Shown: piece by piece, positions 1 to 6,735 of the stretch
How positions within the stretch are numbered: the first letter of the stretch is position 1
How the letters are laid out: every line of letters starts with the position of its first letter
Origin: an uncultured Ruminococcus sp.
GTDB taxonomy: Bacteria; Bacillota_A; Clostridia; Oscillospirales; Acutalibacteraceae
Assembly (NCBI GenBank): GCA_902773395.1
Contig: CACYEJ010000332.1
Coordinates: 1-6,903, forward strand
DNA length: 6,903 nt
Reading direction: 5' to 3'
Program-made: the position numbers and the translations under genes
Notes under the pieces: generated by a model
Databases searched by the model: none
What the model saw: the letters and a program-made list of their open reading frames with translations, nothing else
Told to the model about the DNA's origin: nothing

Positions 1-753
1 GGGGAGATAGTCGACTCGTCTGACAGTGATTTTGATAAAGGGCAAAAGGTAGCAGCTCTCATGGGCGGTATGGGTAGGAGTTTTAACGGCAGCTACGCAG
101 AGTATGCACTGCTGCCCACGCATCATGTTTTTGCAGTGGAATCTGATTTGTCGTGGGAAGAAATGGCATCAATACCCGAAACGTATTTTACCGCTTGGGG
201 TTCGCTCTTTCAATGCTTGCGGCTGACAAAGGAAGATAATCTGCTTGTGCGAGGTGCCACCTGTGCTTTGGGCTATGCGGCGGTACAGCTTGCAAAGGCT
301 TTCGGCTGTACTGTCATCGGAACGACACATAGAGAATCAAAGATGAAGCTTCTCGAAGCCGCAGGGTGTGACAAGTGTATTCTCGATAACGGAAGTATTC
401 GTGGAAAAGTATCAGGTGTAACAAAGGCACTGGAGCTTATCGGCATTAAAACGGTCAGAGATACAATGATGAGCGTTGAACAAGGCGGCATTGTCTGTAA
501 TACGGGTGTTCTCGGAAAGGTCTACGAGTGGAATCACTTTGACCCGATAAAGGATATTCCTAACGGTGTATATCTGACAGGCTTTTTCAGCAATTATCCA
601 ACGCAGAAAACGATTCGGGATATTTTCAAGTTTATGGACGAGCATGATCTCAAACCGCCGATTGGTGCGGTGTATAATTTTTGTGATATCCGTGAAGCGT
701 GCATTGCCATGGACGAGGGCAGTGTAAATGGAAAGATAGTTGTGAAAATGTGA
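1..753 (+). CDS. MDR-family NAD(P)-dependent oxidoreductase (quinone oxidoreductase-like), 5'-partial
   Basis: The reading frame is open from base 1 to the TGA at 751-753, giving 250 residues. The start is off the window, and the ATG at base 61 is internal because the 20 codons before it (beginning GEIVDSSDSDFDKGQKVA) match the conserved end of the MDR catalytic fold. Relatives are about 310-330 residues, so roughly 65-75 are missing. A GroES-like part (to about visible residue 60) is followed by a Rossmann cofactor domain with the loop GATCALG (bases 253-273), then AAVQLAKAFGCTVIGTT. The Arg two residues after that, in THRESK, suggests NADPH preference (inference). No Cys-rich structural zinc loop follows the VAAL segment, which favours a zinc-independent quinone/enone reductase over a classical alcohol dehydrogenase. 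The substrate cannot be told. The gene is convergent with sbcC, so its proximity says nothing about function. Confidence 0.85.
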   Translation, partial: GEIVDSSDSDFDKGQKVAALMGGMGRSFNGSYAEYALLPTHHVFAVESDLSWEEMASIPETYFTAWGSLFQCLRLTKEDNLLVRGATCALGYAAVQLAKAFGCTVIGTTHRESKMKLLEAAGCDKCILDNGSIRGKVSGVTKALELIGIKTVRDTMMSVEQGGIVCNTGVLGKVYEWNHFDPIKDIPNGVYLTGFFSNYPTQKTIRDIFKFMDEHDLKPPIGAVYNFCDIREACIAMDEGSVNGKIVVKM

Positions 754-759
754 ACTAAT

Positions 760-798
760 ATGGTAGACTGAGGGATACAATGTCGCTCAGTCTACCAT
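760..798. terminator. Hairpin between convergent genes, possible bidirectional terminator
   Basis: ATGGTAGACTGAG (760-772) and CTCAGTCTACCAT (786-798) are exact reverse complements, making a 13-bp perfect stem around a 13-nt loop. It starts 7 nt after the oxidoreductase stop and lies 72 nt beyond the sbcC stop, where a shared terminator between convergent genes is expected. Neither side has a real U tract: TTTCACTTT follows on the plus strand, and ATTAGTTCAC on the minus strand. Intrinsic termination may therefore be weak, and the stem could instead protect the 3' end. Confidence 0.6.
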
Positions 799-869
799 TT
801 CACTTTAAGTATGGGTTATGTATACGTTGCTGTATGAATACAGATGTTAATACAATTGACTTGGATAAG

Positions 870-3800
870 TTATGAAATTATTTTAATACTGCTTCCGTCA
901 TAACCATTCTTGCTAACAACAATCTGCTTATCAATATTCTCCTTTAGCAGAGTAACATGCGAAATAATTCCAACAAGTCGGTTGTCTTCTGTAAGGTTGC
1001 CAAGAGTTTCCAATGCCTTTTTCAGTGTTTCATCATCAAGCGAGCCGAAGCCCTCGTCTATGAACATTGTGTCAAGACGTATTCCGCCGTTTGACATCAT
1101 AATCTCATCTGATAATCCAAGTGCAAGCGACAATGACGCCATGAACGATTCACCGCCGGACAGCGATGCTACAGGTCTTGTGTTTTTCTCCGAAGTATCA
1201 AAGTAATCCTTAACGTCAAGAGCTAAACTGTATTCGTTTTCATTCTGATTACGCTTTTGGAGTTCGTACTGTCCTCTGCTCATCGTGTTCAGGCGTTTGT
1301 TGGCGTGGGCTAAAATCTTGTCAAAATAGTACGACTGAATGTAAGTTTCAAGTGACGCTTCTGAGGATTTCTTATTCTTTCTGCCCTTAGCGGTGTTGTA
1401 GAGCTTGTTTATCATTTCAGAGTCTTTCTCCAAAACTTTAATCTTATCCTGAGTTTCTTGGATTCTATTAAGATTATTTCTGTTGCTTCTTAGTCTTGAA
1501 GAATCCTCAGTCTTTCTGTTATTGAGCGTGTCGAACTTTTTGTTAAGCTCTTTAAGCTTTAACTCTTCTTCTTCGAGATTGTCACTGATTCCCTCAAAAT
1601 CTTTTAAACGCTCCTGTAAATTCGATTGCTTGCCCTCGCATATTTTTAGCTCTTCACTGCATCTCCGTAAATCCTCGTTGGCTTTGTCAAGTTCGTTATT
1701 CAGTTGATTGATATCGGCTCTCAGTTTGTTGATTTGCCTTTCCGCAAGCTGCTTGCTTTCGAATTCAAGTCTGCTGCGGATTTCTAAGCAGCGAGTGTCT
1801 AATGCAGAAAGATTTGTGCTAAGCTCGGTTTTCTCAATGCCCAGCTTTACTATGTTGTCATTAAGTGTGTTGAGTTCTTCTTCCAGCTTAATTTTCTTTT
1901 CAGAGAGTGAAGTCTTCTCGTCAATCAAGTGCTTAATGTTTTCGACATTGGTCTGTGCTTTAGCAGTTTCCTTGTTAATCTGAGCCTTAGCGTCTGATAT
2001 GCGCTGCTCGGCATTTTTTTCAAGATAGCTGATATCAAATTTTTTAGTGTAATCAGCCGTTAAAACGCTTCTCTTTTCTGTGAATGTCATGTAACAATCG
2101 GCTGCCTTTTTACAGCTTTCGGCAGCGTTGGCAGCGGCGAACTCGGCATTTTTCTTGAATACATTAAGCTGATTTTCGCTTATAACTTTTCCGTCTGCTG
2201 CGTCAACAGGAATGTATTCATTCGAGAACATTTCTGTATTCTCAATACCTGCCTGCACACAAAACGACTTGCAGGTATCGCTGATATATTTTCTGAATTC
2301 CTCTTCGGCTGCATCGGCATTGCTGCGGCATAGTGCGGTTTTCTCTGTAAGCTTATTGAATGATGTTTGGGTTTTGCTGTAATTTTCATTAAGCTTTTCA
2401 ATCTCAGAGGCTAGTTTTTCTTTTCGCTCAGCGTTTTCTTTAGCTGTAACCCACTTTGTCTTTAATAAAGTGCCTTCATCTAAAATCTCCTCTTGCTTAC
2501 TTTTTAGGAGAACGTGTATATCCTGCTCCGTGAAATCAGAACTGAATTTATCACCGAATAACGCTATACATTGTTCGTCAATATATTTGCGGCTGTTTTC
2601 GATTGTAGCACGCTTTTTTTCAGTTAATTTGCCCTCGTCAATAGCTTCTTTGTCGGCTTTCTCCCAATCGGCTTTCATCTTTTGGAGAACCTTTTCGTTT
2701 GGAGCTTCCTGTGAATGAGCCGCTGGGGAGGGGTGGTGAGTACTTCCGCATACGGGGCAGGGTGTGCCGTCAAGCAGCTCATCTGCGAGAATACCTGCCA
2801 TATTTCTGCGGCGAAGATCTTCACCGTTATAATATGCTGTTCTGAGCTTTTCGCTTATAGTAAGCTTTTTAGAGTACAACTCCTGCTGAGCCTTAAATTC
2901 CTTTTTAAGTTCTTCTAGTGAAGATACCTTTTTAGCGAGGCTGTTAATGCTTGTAAGACTGCTGCGAAGTTCATTCAGTTTATATTCCAGCTCGGTAACT
3001 TCCTTTTCAATGCCCTCCAGCTGTTTTAACTCCTGATTGGAATTTGCCGTAGATTTTTCTATTTTGCGTAGTAAAGCTTCTGTATTGTCAAGCTCTGCCG
3101 AAACGCTCCGTGCATAACCAAACAGTGCTTTAAGATACGTTCTCTTTCGGTCGATCGCCTCTTTCTGAGCAGTCACGTAGGAATTCTGCGACTGCTTCCA
3201 CTTGCTCTGTGCTGCCGTGAAATCACAAAACTTATGGCTCAGGCTGTCAATCTCCGACTTTTTGGCGGCTGCCTCTTTAAGCGTATGTTCTTCTGCGGTT
3301 AGCTTGCTTTCGATATTTCCTAGAGATTCAAGCTTTTTGAAAGTCTGTTCAAGAGAAGCAGCTTTCTCAGACTTAATTCTTGTATTATTTTCTAAACGGT
3401 TGTTTGTCGCTTCAAGATGCTTCCGGCAAGACTCACGCTCATTTTTCTTTTGTTCAAGGCGGTCATATTCACCGAGCTTATCTTCTATTGTGTTAAGCTG
3501 CTTCTGATATTCAGTAATCAGCGGTGATTTCTTTTTAGCTTCATCAAGCTTTTGACGAGCGGCGTCCGTTTTGTTTTTCATCGTTTCGAGTTCGGCGTTG
3601 TTCTGTGCAATCTGTTTTTGAACGTTCTGCAAGTCTTTAACCTTTTCGATATAGATTTTTTTCTCGGAAACGGCCGTAGTTGTTTTTGAGATATCTTCGT
3701 CAAGAGAAGTAATTATCTCTGCGTCATCGGAAATTAGATTGTTTGCAAGCTCAATTACGGCTTCCGTTGTAAGCTCATCGTTTTTAGCTTTTTGCAGCAG

Positions 3801-4490
3801 TACGTTGTGTACGCTGTAGGTATCCGCTTCGAGATTATTTATTGCGTTCAACGATTCTTTTTTGAACGATTCCAGTTCAACGCTTGCTTCTTTAGCTTTA
3901 TCTTTCAGTTTGTCTTCAATTTTCTTGTAAAGCTCCGTCTTGAAGATTTTGCGGTAAATGAGTTCTCTCTTGTCCAGAGAGTCTTTGTCTGATTTCAAAA
4001 GTTCTCTGAAATCGCCTTGTGCAATCATGGCAATTTGTTTGAACTGGTCACAATCTATTCCGATTATGTCCTTAACCTTTTGATTGACGTTATTCACTCC
4101 GGACGCTTCGGAAATGTAATTGCCGTTTTCAATGCGGCTCAGTTCGGCGTCTGCTGACTTTGGGGTAGTACCCGTGCCTTTCTTTTTTGCACGTTCATAT
4201 GTCGGGTTTCGCCTAATCAGATAACGTTTGCCCTTGCAGTCAAAGATTAGCTCAACATATGTATCGGCAGACATATCGGCATATTTGGAACGCATCATAG
4301 AGCCGTCTCTAAGACTTCCGCTTGCTTTACCGTACAAAGCAAAGGTAACAGCGTCAAAAATAGTTGTCTTTCCGGCACCGGTCTCTCCTGTAATCAGGTA
4401 AAGTCCGCTTGTGCCGAGCTTTTCAAAGTCTATAGTTTCGGTTGATATGTAGGGTCCGAATGCCGACATTGTCATCTTAATCGGTCTCAT
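870..4490 (-). CDS. sbcC: Exonuclease SbcCD, ATPase subunit SbcC (Rad50-like)
   Basis: This 1206-residue SMC/Rad50-type ATPase is the partner of the SbcD nuclease. In this family the complex opens hairpins and processes double-strand DNA ends and protein-blocked ends in the cytoplasm. The start MRPIKMTMSAFGPY is the canonical SbcC N-terminus. Visible motifs are Walker A GETGAGKT (35-42), Q-loop Gln158 in MIAQGDF, a long Lys/Glu/Gln-rich coiled coil from about 190 to 560, the zinc hook CPVC with Cys578 and Cys581 (bases 2748-2759) near mid-protein, and a returning coiled coil from about 600 to 1050. The C-terminal lobe has signature LSGGES (1110-1115), Walker B MFIDE (1142-1146), D-loop SLDD (1150-1153) and H-loop His1178. 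All catalytic elements are present, so it should be functional. It is somewhat longer than the E. coli (1048) and B. subtilis (about 1130) proteins, as expected from variable coiled-coil length. Its start overlaps the end of sbcD by 14 nt. Confidence 0.97.
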   Translation of the reverse strand: MRPIKMTMSAFGPYISTETIDFEKLGTSGLYLITGETGAGKTTIFDAVTFALYGKASGSLRDGSMMRSKYADMSADTYVELIFDCKGKRYLIRRNPTYERAKKKGTGTTPKSADAELSRIENGNYISEASGVNNVNQKVKDIIGIDCDQFKQIAMIAQGDFRELLKSDKDSLDKRELIYRKIFKTELYKKIEDKLKDKAKEASVELESFKKESLNAINNLEADTYSVHNVLLQKAKNDELTTEAVIELANNLISDDAEIITSLDEDISKTTTAVSEKKIYIEKVKDLQNVQKQIAQNNAELETMKNKTDAARQKLDEAKKKSPLITEYQKQLNTIEDKLGEYDRLEQKKNERESCRKHLEATNNRLENNTRIKSEKAASLEQTFKKLESLGNIESKLTAEEHTLKEAAAKKSEIDSLSHKFCDFTAAQSKWKQSQNSYVTAQKEAIDRKRTYLKALFGYARSVSAELDNTEALLRKIEKSTANSNQELKQLEGIEKEVTELEYKLNELRSSLTSINSLAKKVSSLEELKKEFKAQQELYSKKLTISEKLRTAYYNGEDLRRRNMAGILADELLDGTPCPVCGSTHHPSPAAHSQEAPNEKVLQKMKADWEKADKEAIDEGKLTEKKRATIENSRKYIDEQCIALFGDKFSSDFTEQDIHVLLKSKQEEILDEGTLLKTKWVTAKENAERKEKLASEIEKLNENYSKTQTSFNKLTEKTALCRSNADAAEEEFRKYISDTCKSFCVQAGIENTEMFSNEYIPVDAADGKVISENQLNVFKKNAEFAAANAAESCKKAADCYMTFTEKRSVLTADYTKKFDISYLEKNAEQRISDAKAQINKETAKAQTNVENIKHLIDEKTSLSEKKIKLEEELNTLNDNIVKLGIEKTELSTNLSALDTRCLEIRSRLEFESKQLAERQINKLRADINQLNNELDKANEDLRRCSEELKICEGKQSNLQERLKDFEGISDNLEEEELKLKELNKKFDTLNNRKTEDSSRLRSNRNNLNRIQETQDKIKVLEKDSEMINKLYNTAKGRKNKKSSEASLETYIQSYYFDKILAHANKRLNTMSRGQYELQKRNQNENEYSLALDVKDYFDTSEKNTRPVASLSGGESFMASLSLALGLSDEIMMSNGGIRLDTMFIDEGFGSLDDETLKKALETLGNLTEDNRLVGIISHVTLLKENIDKQIVVSKNGYDGSSIKIIS

Positions 4491-5625
4491 TTTCTTCCTC
4501 CTCTATTTCTTCAATTATTTTCTGTATAAATGCTTTTTCCTCATCTTTCAGAGGACGCTTCTCACTGGATTTGAAAAAATCTTCAAAAAGCTTCAAAGGA
4601 CCTTTTGATTCAATTTCCGAAAAAAGCATTGTGCCGTTCTCGCCGCTGCGTTGATTTTTAGCGTATGAAAGCTCCATAATATTAGGATATATCTTTTTGA
4701 GCTTGCTCATTGCACTGTCAACCTCGTTTTCATCAGTGAGAATTGCACGGATATAATCATCTTTATTAGGATCGCTCGGTCCGTTTGAATAAATGTTTTC
4801 AAAGGTATCACGAATAGTACGCATATCTCTCAGCGGCTTTAGGGGGATTTGTCTTATATTCAGGCTGCCCTTTTGCATAAGCTCGACTACTGTTACAGAC
4901 TTGTCAGCAACCTCGGAAAATGAATATTTAAGAGGAGTACCGCAATATCTGATGTGCTGCTTGCCGCCAATTATCTGTGGAGTGTGAATATGTCCCAATG
5001 CTGCATAGTCGAATTGCTCATACACAAAGCTGTCAACATTATCCGAACCGCCAACAGATATAATCTCGGAGTCAGACCTTGAAGCACCCGTCACAAATTG
5101 ATGACTGATAATAATATTTCGTTTGCTGTAATCAACGTTCATATTTTCAACAGCAATTCGCACTGCGTCTGTGTATGAGGAAATATCCTCTGCTCTGTCG
5201 GGGAAGATGTTTTTCACATGGAATGACTTTATAAACGGCAGCATATAAAAGTTCACTTCACCAAATTCATCTGTTAATGATATCGGCTCAACATGACCGT
5301 TGTAAACAGGTGAGAGATGAATTCCGCTTTTAGCCATAATCCTGGAGCCGAAAGCAAGACGTTCCGGAGAATCGTGGTTGCCGCTGATTATGAATGTATC
5401 AAACTTTTCAAGAGAAAGCTTGTAAATAAAGTCGTCAAGCTCGGTGACGGCTTCGGTAGGCGGAAGCGAACGATCGTAAACATCACCTGCAATGATAACG
5501 GCATCGGGGGCTTCGCTTCTGATTATGCTGAGAATTTGCAGCAGTATATATTGCTGATCTTCTATCATGGAAAACTCGTTAATGCGTTTTCCAATATGAA
5601 GATCAGAAAGATGAATAATTTTCAT
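4477..5625 (-). CDS. sbcD: Exonuclease SbcCD, nuclease subunit SbcD (Mre11-like)
   Basis: This 382-residue metallophosphoesterase is the nuclease of the SbcCD complex. Family motifs appear in order: Asp8 and His10 in HLSDLH; Asp48 and Asp51 in AGDVYD; Asn83, His84 and Asp85 in SGNHD; His175 in ISHQF; His212 and His214 in GHIH. These are the Mn2+ ligands and catalytic residues of the Mre11 fold. YCGTPLKYSFSE (about 227-238) and the PLKPLRDMR stretch mark the move into the C-terminal capping domain, and the protein ends in an acidic Glu-rich tail. The frame runs upstream to an ATG at 5694, but the start at 5625 is chosen for three reasons: it gives the canonical MKIIHLSDLHIGK, it has AAGGAG 7 nt upstream, and the longer form would begin upstream of the promoter. 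An ATG at 5631 is only 1 nt from the Shine-Dalgarno site. It is first in the operon, with sbcC following. Confidence 0.96.
   Translation of the reverse strand: MKIIHLSDLHIGKRINEFSMIEDQQYILLQILSIIRSEAPDAVIIAGDVYDRSLPPTEAVTELDDFIYKLSLEKFDTFIISGNHDSPERLAFGSRIMAKSGIHLSPVYNGHVEPISLTDEFGEVNFYMLPFIKSFHVKNIFPDRAEDISSYTDAVRIAVENMNVDYSKRNIIISHQFVTGASRSDSEIISVGGSDNVDSFVYEQFDYAALGHIHTPQIIGGKQHIRYCGTPLKYSFSEVADKSVTVVELMQKGSLNIRQIPLKPLRDMRTIRDTFENIYSNGPSDPNKDDYIRAILTDENEVDSAMSKLKKIYPNIMELSYAKNQRSGENGTMLFSEIESKGPLKLFEDFFKSSEKRPLKDEEKAFIQKIIEEIEEEENETD
4497..4502 (-). promoter_or_regulatory. Ribosome binding site of sbcC, inside sbcD
   Basis: The minus strand reads AGGAGG, then 6 nt, then ATG at 4490. This near-perfect Shine-Dalgarno site is embedded in the Glu-rich C-terminal codons of sbcD. 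It fixes the sbcC start and, with the 14-nt overlap, suggests translational coupling that keeps the two subunits in proportion. Confidence 0.85.
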
Positions 5626-5632
5626 TAACATT

Positions 5633-5638
5633 CTCCTT
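5633..5638 (-). promoter_or_regulatory. Ribosome binding site of sbcD
   Basis: The minus strand reads AAGGAG, a 7-nt spacer, then ATG at 5625. This decides the start against the in-frame ATGs at 5631 (spacing 1 nt) and 5694 (upstream of the promoter). Confidence 0.8.
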
Positions 5639-5655
5639 CGCTGGAAAAAATTAGT

Positions 5656-5669
5656 ACAATAAGTATTGT
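5656..5669. repeat. 14-bp perfect inverted repeat at the sbcD transcription start, candidate operator
   Basis: ACAATA-AG-TATTGT is a perfect 6-2-6 dyad. It covers the predicted +1 region of the sbcDC promoter (transcription start expected near 5667). A 2-nt gap rules out a good RNA hairpin, so a protein-binding site is more plausible. In such AT-rich DNA a chance origin is also possible. No LexA-type GAAC-N4-GTTC box was seen here. Confidence 0.3.
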
Positions 5670-5673
5670 TTAT

Positions 5674-5702
5674 ATTATACTCAATTACCGACAAAAAATC
5701 AA
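5674..5702 (-). promoter_or_regulatory. Sigma-A type promoter of sbcDC
   Basis: On the minus strand, TTGATT (5697-5702), a 17-nt spacer and a perfect TATAAT (5674-5679) form a -35/-10 pair. Upstream of the -35, bases 5703-5740 are almost pure A/T with A-tracts, resembling an UP element. The predicted start near 5667 leaves a leader of about 42 nt before sbcD. Confidence 0.65.
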
Positions 5703-5823
5703 TATATTTTTTAATCTTTTTATATAATAATTATATTACGTATCTCGAAAGTATATTGATGTCATCGAGTAAGGTGTACAAAAAATAGAACATCAAAACC
5801 TTATAATTGTAATATAAACATAA
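5703..5823. other. AT-rich intergenic stretch with no gene
   Basis: This is the middle of the 399-nt divergent spacer. It contains A/T tracts (5703-5740), a loose CTCGA/TCGAG pair (5744-5748 and 5765-5769) and an isolated TATAAT (5802-5807) without a usable -35. I see no open frame with a ribosome binding site, no RNA gene and no terminator in it. Confidence 0.6.
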
Positions 5824-5843
5824 AGTTGAATAATTGCTCAACT
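5824..5843. promoter_or_regulatory. 20-bp near-palindrome next to the ABC promoter, candidate operator
   Basis: AGTTGAATAATTGCTCAACT is a dyad in which 8 of 10 positions per half match, with outer arms AGTTGA and TCAACT exact. It ends 5 nt before the -35 of the ABC gene promoter and is centred about 50 bp upstream of the predicted start. Size and symmetry fit a dimeric regulator of the MarR or a similar winged-helix class, but no regulator gene is in the window and the binder is unknown. Confidence 0.4.
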
Positions 5844-5848
5844 AAAGC

Positions 5849-5877
5849 TTGACAAATAAACTTTTAAGTGATAAAAT
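5849..5877 (+). promoter_or_regulatory. Sigma-A promoter of the ABC transporter operon
   Basis: A perfect TTGACA (5849-5854), a 17-nt spacer and TAAAAT (5872-5877) are present. An extended -10 TG lies at 5869-5870. This is the strongest promoter-like element in the window. Transcription would start near 5884, leaving a leader of about 140 nt before the ABC gene. Confidence 0.8.
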
Positions 5878-5883
5878 GATAAT

Positions 5884-6024
5884 GCAGGAAGAGAGCAGGA
5901 AAGAGTTAGCGTAGCATAATTCATTTTCTGTATTTTTAAAATAAAAATGGCATTTTTTGCGGATTATTACACAAATATATTAGTTAATTATAACTTACAA
6001 CGATTAAAAAGAGGGGAGAATAAA
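5884..6024 (+). other. Long untranslated leader of the ABC operon
   Basis: About 140 nt separate the predicted transcription start from the ABC start codon. The leader begins with a purine-rich direct repeat, GCAGGAA at 5884-5890 and again at 5895-5901. It also holds a small dyad, AGTTA-ATTA-TAACT (5982-5995). The ABC frame is open upstream to an ATG at 5947, but that codon has no ribosome binding site. I recognise no known riboswitch, T-box or attenuator here. Confidence 0.45.
6013..6018 (+). promoter_or_regulatory. Ribosome binding site of the ABC ATPase gene
   Basis: GGGGAG within GAGGGGAG, followed by a 6-nt spacer and ATG at 6025. It selects this start over the upstream in-frame ATG at 5947, which follows only an A/T-rich run. 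Confidence 0.8.
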
Positions 6025-6723
6025 ATGTATCTTGAAATTAACAACCTTCATAAGTTTTACGGCGAGGGTGACAACAGAAACGAGGTTCTCAAGGGAATTA
6101 CGTGCGGCGTAGATAAGGGACAGATATGCGTACTGCTTGGTCCGTCCGGTTCGGGCAAATCCACATTGCTCAATATAATCGGAGGTATTGATAACGCTGA
6201 TGAGGGCTATATAAGTATCAACGGTGAGAAAACGATTGACATGAACGAGAAGAAGCTTTCGCTTTACCGCCGCAAGCATTTGGGATATATTTTCCAGTTA
6301 TATAATCTTATTCCCAATCTTACAGTAAAGGAGAATATCGAGGTTGGTGCTTACCTGAGTGATAATCCTCTTGACTTGGAGGAGATGCTTAAAACAATAG
6401 GTCTTTGGGAACATAAGGATAAGCTCCCAAGTCAGCTTTCAGGCGGTCAGCAGCAGCGAACGGCGATTGGCAGGGCGATTATCAAAAATCCCGATATTCT
6501 GCTTTGTGACGAGCCGACAGGTGCTTTGGACTATAACACTTCAAAGGACATTTTGCAGCTTATAGAAACGGTCAATCAGAAGTACGGCAATACAGTTATC
6601 ATGGTAACGCACAATGACGCAATTAAGCTTATGGCTGATAAGGTGATAAAGCTTCGTGACGGAGGAATTCGTAAGGAGTACCTGAACGAGAAAAAGGTTC
6701 CTGCCGCCGAGCTTGACTGGTAA
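6025..6723 (+). CDS. ABC transporter ATP-binding protein (MacB/LolD/FtsE-like)
   Basis: This 232-residue single-domain ABC ATPase has the usual length for the family. Motifs are the aromatic A-loop region around Phe11-Tyr12 in HKFYGEG, Walker A GPSGSGKST (39-47), Q-loop Gln91 in YIFQ, signature LSGGQQQR (138-145), Walker B ILLCDEP (158-164) with catalytic Glu163, D-loop GALD (166-169) and H-loop His196. The full set indicates an active ATPase. FQLYNLIPNLTVKENIE is typical of ATPases that pair with FtsX/MacB-type permeases, and such a permease begins 12 nt downstream, so the two probably form one operon. Family members export peptides, antibiotics or lipoproteins, or transmit mechanical signals across the membrane. 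The substrate cannot be inferred here. Expression is probably from the promoter at 5849-5877. Confidence 0.93.
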   Translation: MYLEINNLHKFYGEGDNRNEVLKGITCGVDKGQICVLLGPSGSGKSTLLNIIGGIDNADEGYISINGEKTIDMNEKKLSLYRRKHLGYIFQLYNLIPNLTVKENIEVGAYLSDNPLDLEEMLKTIGLWEHKDKLPSQLSGGQQQRTAIGRAIIKNPDILLCDEPTGALDYNTSKDILQLIETVNQKYGNTVIMVTHNDAIKLMADKVIKLRDGGIRKEYLNEKKVPAAELDW

Positions 6724-6730
6724 GGGGGGA
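6724..6730 (+). promoter_or_regulatory. Ribosome binding site of the permease gene
   Basis: GGGGGGA directly after the ABC stop codon, with 5 nt to the GTG at 6736. It is a degenerate but G-rich Shine-Dalgarno site that supports the GTG start over the in-frame ATG at 6751, which lacks one. Confidence 0.6.
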
Positions 6731-6735
6731 TTTGA

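Noticed and set aside
412..780. A 122-codon open frame on the minus strand opposite the oxidoreductase gene
   Set aside because: It lies almost wholly antisense to a clear MDR coding region, has no recognisable domain, and is best explained as a shadow frame.
830..843. CTGTAT-GA-ATACAG inverted repeat downstream of sbcC
   Set aside because: A 6-bp dyad with a 2-nt gap cannot form a stable RNA hairpin, and no regulated promoter is nearby. The 760-798 stem is the better terminator candidate.
910..3992. Several plus-strand open frames of 64-101 codons opposite sbcC
   Set aside because: All are Ser/Leu/Phe-rich complements of the coiled-coil Lys/Glu codons. None has a domain or convincing start, and the opposite strand encodes an intact SbcC.
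5626..5694. A longer SbcD beginning at the ATG at 5694
   Set aside because: The 23 extra residues do not match the family, the codon lacks a ribosome binding site, and it would lie upstream of the -10 element.
5744..5769. CTCGA...TCGAG pair in the intergenic spacer
   Set aside because: The arms are only 5 bp long, 16 nt apart, with no supporting inner pairing or T tract, so it is not distinguishable from chance.
5882..5914. A 10-codon frame, ATG to TAG, at the start of the ABC leader
   Set aside because: Its ATG is at or just before the predicted transcription start, so it would have no ribosome binding site. It is probably chance.
5947..6024. A 26-residue N-terminal extension of the ABC ATPase from the ATG at 5947
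   Set aside because: There is no Shine-Dalgarno site before it, the extension has no family counterpart, and GGGGAG at ideal spacing precedes the ATG at 6025.
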